From Morganella morganii (lineage in GTDB: Bacteria; Pseudomonadota; Gammaproteobacteria; Enterobacterales; Enterobacteriaceae): 64,000 bases of DNA. The stretch is from contig NZ_NRQY01000001.1 in assembly GCF_003996855.1 (NCBI RefSeq), forward strand, positions 816,286 through 880,285, in the 5' to 3' direction. The position numbers and the translations under genes were made by a program. Numbering within the stretch: the stretch's first letter is position 1; each line of letters opens with the position of its first letter. The notes beneath the pieces are model-generated. The model was not told the DNA's origin. It did not search any database and saw nothing but the letters and a program-made list of their open reading frames with translations. Of the stretch, positions 56,562 to 64,000 are shown piece by piece.

Positions 56562-56894
56562 TTACTCCCGCCAGCGGACGGCGTATTCCGGCGTGCCGGT
56601 AAAATGACGGGAAATCAGCACGCGGGCAAAAATCTGGTCGATATCAGCATTTTCATCCGGTGCCAGGCCGATAACCACTTCAGCACATGCCGGGTTCTGT
56701 GCCAGAAAAGGCGCAAACTCTGACCAGTCACTGCCGGCCGGTACGATTTCAGCGCCGCCGATCTCTTCAAACTGAAGGTTAAACAGCAGAACATCTGCCG
56801 GGTCAAGGTTATCCATTGCCTGTTCCAGAAACAGGTCGTAGGCCATTTCAATCGTTTCTTGCTCGCTGAGGCGGCGGGGCAGAGAGGTACTCAT
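56562..56894 (-). CDS. yciU: YciU, UPF0263 family protein (DNA-mimic type)
   Basis: The 110-residue protein is strongly acidic, especially in the middle and C-terminal half (LDPADVLLFNLQFEEIGGAE, LAPDENADIDQIFARVL). The family is thought to mimic double-stranded DNA and bind HU-type proteins, from structures of the Haemophilus homologue. It sits between opp and clsA as in E. coli and is probably in the clsA transcript. Confidence 0.92.
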   Translation of the reverse strand: MSTSLPRRLSEQETIEMAYDLFLEQAMDNLDPADVLLFNLQFEEIGGAEIVPAGSDWSEFAPFLAQNPACAEVVIGLAPDENADIDQIFARVLISRHFTGTPEYAVRWRE

Positions 56895-56963
56895 AGGTCA
56901 GGTTACATCCCGGTGATCCCCCGCCGTTTTATACCGGCGGGGATAGTAAAGAAGGGCAGTTTA

Positions 56964-58424
56964 TCACAGCAGAGGACTGAAGAAATAACATAACCGCTCG
57001 AGAACCCGGTTTGTCAGCGGACGTTTTTCCCACTCGGTGTAATCGAGGCGGGTTGCGCGTGAAATATAGTCATTCTGGACAATATTCAGATCACCGGCAA
57101 AACTTCCATCATCGATAACGGCGGTGATTTCAAAGTTCAGCCACAGGCTGCGCATATCCAGATTTACGGAGCCGACCATACTGAGCTGGTCATCCACGAG
57201 GACACTTTTCGTGTGCAGCAGACCATCCTCGAACAGATAAATTTCCACACCGGCTTCCAGCAGTTCAGTATAAAACGCGCGGCTTGCCCAGCGGACAAGG
57301 AATGAGTCATTGAGACGCGGCATCACAATAGCAACACGCACACCCCGCATGGCGGCGGTGCAGATGGCATGCATCAGGTCATCACTCGGGACAAAATACG
57401 GCGTGGTGAAGGTCAGACGCTCCTGTGCGGCGAAAATGGCCGTCATCAGGGACTGCTGAATCAGCTCTTCAGGAAAACCCGGCCCGGAGGCAACAATATT
57501 GACGGTATGGCCGCTGTCTTTTTCAAACGGCATTTCAATATCATCCGGCGGAGGCGGTAACCGGCGTTCGCCGCGTTCCATTTCCCAGTCCAGCGCATAG
57601 ATAATACCGAACAGGGTGGTCACCGGGCCTTCCATGCGAACAAGAATATCGACCCATTCACCGACTCCGGCATCCTGTTTAAAGTAGCGCGGGTCCACCA
57701 TATTCATGCTGCCGGTGTATGAAATATAGTTATCGATAGTGATAATTTTCCGGTGCTGGCGTAAATCCATACGGCGCAGAGCAAAACGCAGAACGTTAAC
57801 CGGCAGTGCTTCGACAAACTCGATCCCCGCATCCCGCATCATCTTCGGATAATCATGACGGAAGAAGTGCCAGCTGCCGGCGGAATCAACCATAATCCGG
57901 CATTTTATGCCCCGTTTTGCGGCGGCGAGCAGAGCATTGGTGACATTGTCCACATCACCGCCCGGTTTCCAGATGTAAAACACCATATCAATGCTGTGTT
58001 TTGCATTTTCGATATCTTTTACGATTTGGCGTAATGAGTCTTCACAGGTGGTAAATAACTGAATCTGATTTCCTTTTACCCCCGGAATGCCCTGACGGTG
58101 TTCAATCAGCTGAAACAGCGGTGCAGCCTGAGTGCTGTTTTCAGTGGCAAAAATATGTTTTGACTGGCGCAGATTTTCAACCCAGCCGGAAACAGACGGC
58201 CACATTCCTTTTGCCTGCTCAACCCGGCGGCGGCCGAGATGCAGCTCACCAAAGGCGAGATAAGCGATTATCCCGATAAAAGGCAGAATATAAATGATCA
58301 GTAACCAGGTCATGGTCGATGTCACCGGGCGGCGTTTGTACATTACGCGGACAGAGATACCGGCCACCAGCAGCCAGTAGAAAAGAATACTCAGCCAATA
58401 TAACAGCGTATAAAATGTCGACAT
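56964..58424 (-). CDS. clsA: ClsA, cardiolipin synthase A
   Basis: The 486-residue membrane enzyme has two N-terminal helices (residues 4-60) and two phospholipase-D motifs: [18 protein letters not shown] and [20 protein letters not shown]. It condenses two phosphatidylglycerols into cardiolipin plus glycerol in the inner membrane. yciU follows it on the same strand. Complete length. Confidence 0.97.
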   Translation of the reverse strand: MSTFYTLLYWLSILFYWLLVAGISVRVMYKRRPVTSTMTWLLIIYILPFIGIIAYLAFGELHLGRRRVEQAKGMWPSVSGWVENLRQSKHIFATENSTQAAPLFQLIEHRQGIPGVKGNQIQLFTTCEDSLRQIVKDIENAKHSIDMVFYIWKPGGDVDNVTNALLAAAKRGIKCRIMVDSAGSWHFFRHDYPKMMRDAGIEFVEALPVNVLRFALRRMDLRQHRKIITIDNYISYTGSMNMVDPRYFKQDAGVGEWVDILVRMEGPVTTLFGIIYALDWEMERGERRLPPPPDDIEMPFEKDSGHTVNIVASGPGFPEELIQQSLMTAIFAAQERLTFTTPYFVPSDDLMHAICTAAMRGVRVAIVMPRLNDSFLVRWASRAFYTELLEAGVEIYLFEDGLLHTKSVLVDDQLSMVGSVNLDMRSLWLNFEITAVIDDGSFAGDLNIVQNDYISRATRLDYTEWEKRPLTNRVLERLCYFFSPLL

Positions 58425-58679
58425 AGGTATTATCTTTGCCTAAAAAATAAGGTTCGCAGACAAGACAGGCACAGAATCTGATTGATACTCCACCGGAAAA
58501 TGTACCAGAAAGCTTTCTGTAATGCTGCTATATTTGTGATTTAAGTCAGTTTAACCCCTTTTTTCCGGTAATGTTTGCGGATATTGCGGGAAACCGGTTG
58601 GTTATTGTGTCAGGCAGTTTATAATAATTGTCCTTATTATTAGCTTATTTTTTCACACAGTCTAAAAAAGGGTTTAGTT

Positions 58680-58859
58680 ATGAGACACAGCAGACCGGAA
58701 GTTGCACGTTGGCGTATGTTACGGCAGGCAACCCGTCGTCGCCGCCGCTGGCTGGAAAGTCAGTCTCGGCGGAACATCCGGATTTTCGCCCTGCGTAAGC
58801 TGGATATCGCGAGACAGCGCCGTTCGCTGCTGTTTGCTCATACAGGATTAAGTCACTGA
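58680..58859 (+). CDS. yciY: YciY, small basic protein
   Basis: The 59-residue protein is a match to E. coli YciY over its length: MRHSRPEVARWRMLRQATRR, RRWLESQSRRNIRIFALRK and a RRSLLFA end. It is extremely rich in arginine (about one residue in four), which suggests nucleic-acid or ribosome contact, but its function is not known. It lies divergently from clsA, as in E. coli. A putative start ATG 58680 follows AAAAAAGGGTTTAGTT. Confidence 0.88.
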   Translation: MRHSRPEVARWRMLRQATRRRRRWLESQSRRNIRIFALRKLDIARQRRSLLFAHTGLSH

Positions 58860-58935
58860 GAAGTGACCATCTGCACGATAAGTGACAATGGTTGCATCTT
58901 TCTTATTAAAACTGATTGCTATTTGCATTTACACT

Positions 58936-58954
58936 AGTGACCATTGTCATTATT
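58936..58954. promoter_or_regulatory. Candidate Fur box upstream of tonB
   Basis: AGTGACCATTGTCATTATT matches 11 of 19 positions of the Fur consensus by hand comparison. It sits 25 bases upstream of tonB. Just upstream (58907-58930), the sequence TAAAACTGATTGCTATTTGC resembles the E. coli tonB promoter. Iron repression of tonB is established in E. coli. Confidence 0.5.
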
Positions 58955-58979
58955 AGTTGCTTATAAGATTGTATCGATT

Positions 58980-59702
58980 ATGCCTATTTTTCGCTGGATC
59001 AGCTGGCCAATTCTCATTTCTCTTTGTCTGCATGCCTCTGTGGCTGCGGCGATTTACTACAACATGAACAAGGAGGTTGCGGACGAACCAAAGGTGCTGA
59101 TGGTGGAGATGGCAGCTTTTGCGCCTGCGCCGGCAGCAGCGGTGGCTGAGCCTCAGCCTGAGCCGGAACCTGAAGCAGAGCCGGAACCTGAACCGGAGCC
59201 GGTAGTGAAACCGGTGATCGAAAAACCGGTGGAAAAGAAACCGGTTGAGAAAAAACCAAAACCGAAAAAAGAGAAAAAAGTTGAGAAACCCGCCGTAAAA
59301 CCGGCGGAAATAAAAGCACCGGTTTCAGATAAACCGTTATTCAGCGGCACGCCGGATGGTCAGCAGAACGAGAAAAAAGCCCCTGCCGGCCCGGTCGGAA
59401 ATAGGCCATCAGCCGGACAGAGTGATGTTGGCGGTGGTGATCCGAAAGCGTTACACCGTTCTGATCCGGTTTATCCGGCACGGGCGCGCAGCCTCGGCAA
59501 AGAAGGGAAGGTGCGGGTCAGATTTGATGTCGATAGTGATGGACGTATTCAGAATATTGATATTATCGAAGCATCACCGAAAAATATGTTTGAGCGTGCA
59601 GTCCGTGACGCAATGCGTAAATGGCGCTACGAGAAAAAACCAAAGAGCGGCATGACGACAACCATTATTTTCCGGATAGACGGTAAAACCACTATTCAGT
59701 AA
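58980..59702 (+). CDS. tonB: TonB, energy-transducing protein
   Basis: ATG 58980 is chosen because it begins the membrane anchor directly (MPIFRWISWPILISLCLHASVAAAI, with the conserved Ser-His on the helix), whereas the upstream 12 codons look fortuitous. The 240-residue protein then has a Glu-Pro/Lys-Pro spacer (residues 58-118), which crosses the periplasm, and the C-terminal domain with DPVYPARARSLGKEGKVRVRF and MRKWRYE. It passes proton-motive force from ExbB-ExbD to outer-membrane siderophore and cobalamin receptors. Terminator at 59716. Confidence 0.96.
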   Translation: MPIFRWISWPILISLCLHASVAAAIYYNMNKEVADEPKVLMVEMAAFAPAPAAAVAEPQPEPEPEAEPEPEPEPVVKPVIEKPVEKKPVEKKPKPKKEKKVEKPAVKPAEIKAPVSDKPLFSGTPDGQQNEKKAPAGPVGNRPSAGQSDVGGGDPKALHRSDPVYPARARSLGKEGKVRVRFDVDSDGRIQNIDIIEASPKNMFERAVRDAMRKWRYEKKPKSGMTTTIIFRIDGKTTIQ

Positions 59703-59715
59703 TCAGATAAAAAAG

Positions 59716-59746
59716 AAAACCCGGCATATAAAATGCCGGGTTTTTT
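59716..59746. terminator. Bidirectional terminator after tonB
   Basis: AAACCCGGCAT (59717-59727) pairs with ATGCCGGGTTT (59733-59743), with A-run before and T-run after. Confidence 0.92.
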
Positions 59747-59755
59747 ATTCCGCTC

Positions 59756-60538
59756 TTATTTTCCAGAGAAAAGATCAGTGCGTAAATTCACCAGGTTATC
59801 CGGTACTACATGAATAACCCCTTCACCCGGAATATCAATTTCCGCAATCATAAACAGAGCCATCGTTGTCAGCAGAGGCAAAATTAAAATCATAATATTG
59901 TTGCCGCGTAACCCCCGGATATTATACCCGATCAGCACATTGGCACTGACGGCAAATAAAATCAGCAATACCCAGGCGGCGCCCGGAATCTGATAACGCC
60001 AGCTGGCCATGGTTTTTTCTTCGGAAACATAGAGATCACTGAATGCGGTCAGCACAGACGCAATCACCGGATTGGGTGCTGAGCGGGCTTCAGATGCGGC
60101 CAGTTCCCAGAGTGCGGATTGCGCATCAAGGGCAATATCCCGCCATTTTTCATTTTTTGCCTGTGAACCGCTGTTAAAAAAATCAATACGGGCATCAATA
60201 TACGTGTTAAGGAATATATTTGCCCGCAGGGTATTTTCCGGAGAAAGTAATTGTGCCCGCTGAAATGCATTGCCGATGGCGATTGCCTCATTTTCTTCCA
60301 TTTGTTCACGGTTATTATAACCGCCGATAGAAATGGTCAGTAAAAAACCGATTAATAAACCCAGCAGCGATAACACGGCACCGAGAACAATTTTGGTTTC
60401 ATCATCCGCTAATTCTGTTTTACCGTGACGTTTTCTGAACAGGTATTTTCCGGCATAGGCCGAACCGACAGATAAAATAAAGATAACAATAAATAAAATA
60501 ACGGAATCAGAGACTAAAGCATTAAACAGCGCAGCCAT
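59756..60538 (-). CDS. DUF4239 inner-membrane protein (bestrophin-like)
   Basis: Start set at ATG 60538; an upstream frame of 29 codons shows no coding pattern. The 260-residue protein has an N-terminal helix (VILFIVIFILSVGSAYAG), a second (LGAVLSLLGLLIGFLLTI), a helical soluble middle with conserved EENEAIAIGNAFQRAQLL, and two C-terminal helices. This is the DUF4239 pattern, which structure predictors relate to bestrophin-type ion channels. Function is unknown. It converges with tonB, in the place of the E. coli kch-yciI genes. Confidence 0.82.
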   Translation of the reverse strand: MAALFNALVSDSVILFIVIFILSVGSAYAGKYLFRKRHGKTELADDETKIVLGAVLSLLGLLIGFLLTISIGGYNNREQMEENEAIAIGNAFQRAQLLSPENTLRANIFLNTYIDARIDFFNSGSQAKNEKWRDIALDAQSALWELAASEARSAPNPVIASVLTAFSDLYVSEEKTMASWRYQIPGAAWVLLILFAVSANVLIGYNIRGLRGNNIMILILPLLTTMALFMIAEIDIPGEGVIHVVPDNLVNLRTDLFSGK

Positions 60539-60592
60539 ACAGAGACCCTTTAACAGAAAATATCTCAGCAGAACGCTGAAATACAGGTGGAA

Positions 60593-60616
60593 TAAAGCCG
60601 GCCTGAAAAGGCCGGC
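60593..60616 (-). terminator. Probable terminator of dbpA
   Basis: GCCGGCC (60597-60603) and GGCCGGC (60610-60616) with a 6-base loop; the minus-strand tail is TTTATT. Confidence 0.65.
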
Positions 60617-60668
60617 CGGATACAAAACCGTAATATCATCCGCTGACGGGAAATGCTGTCCTTTCTGA

Positions 60669-62042
60669 TTATTTCAGCAGTCTGACTCTGACTGCCTTAC
60701 CTTTGATTTTACCCTGCTGAAGCAGTTTGCGCGCCTGCTGTGCAATACCCTGACGCACCGCGACATAAGCGTGCATCGGGTGGATCACTATCTTACCGAT
60801 ATCCTCACCGTTCAGCCCCATATCACCGGTCATCGCGCCGAGAATATCCCCCGGACGGATTTTGGCTTTTTTGCCGCCGTCGATACACAGTGTCGCCATT
60901 GCCGCATCCAGCGGGGTGATCCGCAGCCCGGCCGGGATTGGCTGCCAGTTCAGTTTCATATGCAGCATTTCTTCCAGTGCATTTGCCCTGACAGCTTCTT
61001 CCGGTGCGCACAGGCTGATAGCCAGCCCGCTTTCACCGGCACGGGCGGTACGGCCGATGCGGTGGATATGCACTTCCGGGTCCCATGCCAGTTCGTAGTT
61101 AATCACCAGTTCAAGCGCTTTGATATCCAGCCCGCGGGAGGCCACATCAGTGGCGACCAGCACACGGCTGCTGCCGTTGGCAAAGCGGATTAAGGTTTGA
61201 TCGCGTTCGCGCTGCTCCATATCACCGTGCAGCACCAGGACGCTCTGTCCGCTGCTTTCCAGCGCGTCAAACACATCCTGACAATCTTTTTTGGTGTTAC
61301 AGAACACCACGCAGGAGGCAGGCTGTTCACGGCTCAGCAATTTTTGTAACAGTTCGGTTTTGCCGCGCCGTGACACTTCATAAAACTGCTGTTCAACAGC
61401 AGGCAGTTCATCCGTGCTGTCTGTTTCAATCGTTTGCGGGTCGCGCTGAAAACGGCGGCTGACGGCAGCAATTTCATCCGGCCAGGTGGCGGAGAACAGC
61501 AGTGTCTGACGTTCTTCCGGTGTCCGGGAGAGAATATCAGCGATATCATCAGCAAAGCCCATATCCAGCATGCGGTCGGCTTCATCCAGCACCAGTGTGC
61601 GGATAGCATCAAGGTGCAGGGTATCTTTGTTCAGATGGTCAATCAGGCGGCCGGGTGTTGCCACAATAATGTGCGGCGGGTGGATCAGGGAATCACGCTG
61701 GGCACCAAACGGCACGCCGCCGCATAAGGTCAGTATTTTGACATTCGGCAGATAACGCGCCAGACGGCGCAGTTCACCGGCGACCTGATCAGCCAGCTCA
61801 CGGGTCGGACACAGAACCAGTGCCTGAGTCATAAATTGTCCGGCATCGATATGCTGTAACAGCCCCAGTCCGAACGCGGCGGTTTTTCCGCTGCCGGTTT
61901 TTGCCTGCGCACGGACGTCTTTCCCCGCCAGAATGGCCGGTAATGCGGCGGCCTGAACCGGTGTCATGGTCAGATAACCCAGTTCATTCAGGTTGGTAAT
62001 TTGTTCTGCGGGAAGTGCATTAAGTTCAGCAAATGAGGTCAC
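60669..62042 (-). CDS. dbpA: DbpA, DEAD-box RNA helicase for 50S assembly
   Basis: The 457-residue helicase has a Q-motif at its start, Walker A AKTGSGKTAAFGLGLL, PTRELADQ, TPGRL, DEADRMLDMGF, SAT, and the second RecA domain ending HRIGRTARAG. The C-terminal domain (GGKKAKIRPGDILGAMTGDMGL, KIKGKAVRVRLLK) is the RNA-binding module that recognises hairpin 92 of 23S rRNA, specific to DbpA. It takes part in large-subunit ribosome assembly. Confidence 0.97.
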   Translation of the reverse strand: MTSFAELNALPAEQITNLNELGYLTMTPVQAAALPAILAGKDVRAQAKTGSGKTAAFGLGLLQHIDAGQFMTQALVLCPTRELADQVAGELRRLARYLPNVKILTLCGGVPFGAQRDSLIHPPHIIVATPGRLIDHLNKDTLHLDAIRTLVLDEADRMLDMGFADDIADILSRTPEERQTLLFSATWPDEIAAVSRRFQRDPQTIETDSTDELPAVEQQFYEVSRRGKTELLQKLLSREQPASCVVFCNTKKDCQDVFDALESSGQSVLVLHGDMEQRERDQTLIRFANGSSRVLVATDVASRGLDIKALELVINYELAWDPEVHIHRIGRTARAGESGLAISLCAPEEAVRANALEEMLHMKLNWQPIPAGLRITPLDAAMATLCIDGGKKAKIRPGDILGAMTGDMGLNGEDIGKIVIHPMHAYVAVRQGIAQQARKLLQQGKIKGKAVRVRLLK

Positions 62043-62137
62043 GATGAAAATTCCGGATTAAATAAAAGAGAGATTTCCGGCAATGATACTATTACCGGAC
62101 ACCGGTGTCGCGGGGAACCTGCGCTTTATCCCGGCAG

Positions 62138-62165
62138 ACAAAACGGCCACTCAGAAGAGTGGCCG
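62138..62165 (-). terminator. Terminator of yciA
   Basis: CGGCCACTC (62144-62152) and GAGTGGCCG (62157-62165) with an AGAA loop; TTTTGTCT follows on the minus strand. Confidence 0.85.
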
Positions 62166-62177
62166 GTATGAAGGGTA

Positions 62178-62618
62178 TTATTTTAAATCACTGTTACTGC
62201 TGTCTAACTGAAAATGACGTTTTCCGTCAGGCAGCGGGCGGGGACGGTTATCCGCATCCACAGCAACATAGCTGAAGACAGCCTCTGTTGCCCGGTAGCG
62301 GTCACCGATAGGATCGGTGGCGACTTTCTTCACCCAGACCTCGACTTTTACCGTCATGGATGAATTACCGGTTTTCAGGCAGCGCGCATAACAGCAGACC
62401 ACATCACCGACCGCCACAGAGCGCAGAAAGGTGATGCCGTCCACGCGGACTGTCACCACGCGGCCGAGCGCCAGTTCCTTTGCCAGGATAGCCCCGCCGA
62501 TATCCATCTGCGACATCAGCCAGCCGCCGAAGATATCCCCGTTGGCATTGGTGTCTGTCGGCATGGTTAAGGTGCGCAGCACCAGTTCCCCGTTAGGTAA
62601 ACATTGTTGTTGAGTCAT
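62178..62618 (-). CDS. yciA: YciA, acyl-CoA thioesterase
   Basis: ATG 62618 gives the E. coli start (MTQQQCLPNGELVLRTLTMPTD). The 146-residue hot-dog-fold protein has NANGDIFGGWLMSQMDIGGAILA with the catalytic Asp. YciA hydrolyses short to long acyl-CoA esters and releases free CoA. Gene order yciB-yciA on one strand, as in E. coli, with about 70 bases between. Confidence 0.95.
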   Translation of the reverse strand: MTQQQCLPNGELVLRTLTMPTDTNANGDIFGGWLMSQMDIGGAILAKELALGRVVTVRVDGITFLRSVAVGDVVCCYARCLKTGNSSMTVKVEVWVKKVATDPIGDRYRATEAVFSYVAVDADNRPRPLPDGKRHFQLDSSNSDLK

Positions 62619-62687
62619 GAGAAACACTTACATCCGTTTAACGAAAAAGGACACCGGCGTAAACAAACCGATATCCGGTTGATTTTA

Positions 62688-63227
62688 TTATTTTTCTTCT
62701 TCCCGTGGCAGATGACGGTAAATATATACCACACTGGCAACGGTAAATACCAGTGTTACAGCGGTCAGTCCGAAGACTTTGAAGTTCATCCAGGTATCCA
62801 TCGATAACCAGAAGGCGACATACACATTCACCGCTGCACAGACCATAAAGAAGAGTGCCCAGGCAAGATTCAGACGCTGCCAGACCTGCGGCGGGAGTGT
62901 CAGCTCTTTGCCCAGCATTTTCTGAATCAGCGGTTTACCGAAGATAAACTGACCGCCCAGTAACACGAGGGCAAACAGGGCATAAATAATCGTCACTTTC
63001 CATTTGATAAACTGCGGATCATGGAAAACGATGGTCAGGGTGCCGAAGACAGCCACAATCACAAAGGTGATAACGGCAGATTTCTCCAGATGTTTATACA
63101 TGAACCAGCGGGCAGCCAGCGCCACCGCTGAGGCGGCAATTAAGGCACCGGAGGCGTAATAGATATCCACGGTTTTATATATGGCAAAAAAGATAACCAG
63201 GGGGATAAAGTCGAGTAGTTGCTTCAT
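62688..63227 (-). CDS. yciB: YciB (IspZ), inner-membrane septation protein
   Basis: The 179-residue protein has five to six hydrophobic helices and the family's [19 protein letters not shown] start and [16 protein letters not shown] stretch. It takes part in cell-envelope integrity and septation with YciB/DcrB-type partners in E. coli. It lies upstream of yciA on the minus strand. Confidence 0.95.
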   Translation of the reverse strand: MKQLLDFIPLVIFFAIYKTVDIYYASGALIAASAVALAARWFMYKHLEKSAVITFVIVAVFGTLTIVFHDPQFIKWKVTIIYALFALVLLGGQFIFGKPLIQKMLGKELTLPPQVWQRLNLAWALFFMVCAAVNVYVAFWLSMDTWMNFKVFGLTAVTLVFTVASVVYIYRHLPREEEK

Positions 63228-63444
63228 AATTGAGTCTGTCCGAAATTTAAATTTATTTTAAGCACGTGGCATCCAGTCGCTTATTTTTAAAGAAAAAAAA
63301 TATATTACAATTGATTTTGCAATATTTTACAATAAGTCGCGGTCTGACTATCTTCTTTATCCGCGTTCGGTTATAAATCAGTTTAACTATTAGCAGTAAA
63401 ATTAAATTGTACATCTTAATACGATATTTTCATAAGAGGCGATA

Positions 63445-64000
63445 ATGCAGTCGAACCGATTTTTGCGCTGGATGCCGGGACTTTCTGTTTTTCTGCACTA
63501 CGAACGAAAAAACCTGCGCTTTGATATCCGTGCGGGGCTTTCTGTTGCTGCCGTGGCATTGCCGGTGGCTATCGCTTACACGGGGCTGATGGGCATTAAT
63601 GCGATTGTCGGTCTCTATGCCTGTATCCTGCCGATGGTGACCTATGCGCTGTTCGGCTCCTCCCGTCAGCTGATTGTCGGGCCGGATGCGGCGACCTGTG
63701 CGGTGATTGCGGCGGCGATTATCCCGCTGGCAAAAGGCGATCCTGACACGCTGTGGCAGCTGGCGATTATCATGACGCTGATGACCGGCGTCTGGTGTCT
63801 CATTGCAGGGCACTTTAAACTCGCCGCGTTTGCGGATTTTTTATCACAGCCGATTTTGCAGGGGCTGCTCAACGGCGTGGCGGTGACGATTATTGTCGGG
63901 CAGATAGGGAATGTACTCGGGCTGGATGAACTGCCGTCCCAGCTGATTGAGTGTCTGGTGGCTTTGCCGGAACATCTGCATCTTATGCATATGCCGACAC
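63445..64000 (+). CDS. SulP-family anion permease, N-terminal part (cut by window end)
   Basis: ATG 63445 follows AAGAGGCGATA. The visible 185 residues have the SulP start (FDIRAGLSVAAVALPVAIAYTGLMG), the SRQLIVGPDAATCAVIAA motif of the first repeat and further helices (FLSQPILQGLLNGVAVTIIVG). This family moves sulfate, bicarbonate or dicarboxylates and usually ends in a STAS domain, which lies outside the window. It differs from E. coli DauA in length and early sequence, so the substrate cannot be named. Confidence 0.88.
   Translation, partial: MQSNRFLRWMPGLSVFLHYERKNLRFDIRAGLSVAAVALPVAIAYTGLMGINAIVGLYACILPMVTYALFGSSRQLIVGPDAATCAVIAAAIIPLAKGDPDTLWQLAIIMTLMTGVWCLIAGHFKLAAFADFLSQPILQGLLNGVAVTIIVGQIGNVLGLDELPSQLIECLVALPEHLHLMHMPT

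Noticed and set aside
59014..59350. Long minus-strand frames opposite tonB with repetitive Ser/Pro/Gly composition
   Set aside because: They are mirror images of the tonB Glu-Pro/Lys-Pro spacer repeats and have no ribosome binding site.

Overview
The window is about 50% G+C and reads as core chromosome of an enterobacterium. Many proteins (FadR, NhaB, SelD, DbpA, OppA, YciY, H-NS) are close to their Escherichia coli counterparts. Gene order matches E. coli over long stretches: purU-ychJ-rssB-galU, hns-tdk-adhE-ychE, oppABCDF-yciU-clsA-yciY, and tonB with yciA-yciB. Balanced base composition together with Morganellaceae-like additions (galU-ugd-epimerase, orphan hypF, tandem oppA) suggests Morganella. 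This is inference from gene content, not a database result.

Layout. 1-3.7 kb is accessory: the 3' end of an IS3-family transposase, a gene tail it probably cut, a pentapeptide-repeat protein, a lipoprotein, a periplasmic HAD phosphatase and small unknown genes. 3.7-8.2 kb holds an ABC-F ATPase gene split by a stop codon, a small membrane protein, SotB-type and SMR-type efflux pumps and a DUF333 lipoprotein. 8.2-18.4 kb carries dsbB, nhaB, fadR, dadA-dadX (D-alanine catabolism), hypF (hydrogenase maturation), mipA and yiiX. 18.4-29.8 kb is housekeeping: yeaD, gapA, msrB, yeaC, pncA, ansA, sppA, ydjA-selD-topB and xthA. 29.8-31.1 kb is an AT-rich stretch with an orphan LysR-like gene next to tRNA-Tyr. 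31.3-37.9 kb has purU, ychJ, rssB, a UDP-sugar operon (galU-ugd-UDP-glucuronate epimerase) and hns. 38.4-43.2 kb has tdk (frameshifted), adhE and ychE. 43.2-56.3 kb holds two peptide/nickel-type ABC importers: a five-gene minus-strand operon of unknown substrate, and a divergent opp operon with two tandem oppA genes. 56.5-64 kb has yciU, clsA, yciY, tonB, a DUF4239 gene, dbpA, yciA, yciB and the start of a SulP permease cut by the window edge.

No prophage, CRISPR array, secretion cluster or biosynthetic cluster is visible. I see no clearly new multi-gene system. The most striking unexplained structure is regulatory. Between adhE and ychE there is a perfect 30-bp palindrome containing a Cra-like core and a TATAAT on each strand. 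Nearby are a perfect 20-bp inverted repeat in the adhE leader, a CRP/FNR-type site and several shorter palindromes.

Four otherwise well-conserved genes carry single reading-frame lesions: the ABC-F gene (stop), tdk, one importer ATPase and the second oppA (frameshifts). Either this strain is accumulating loss-of-function changes or the assembly has residual errors; the sequence alone cannot decide.
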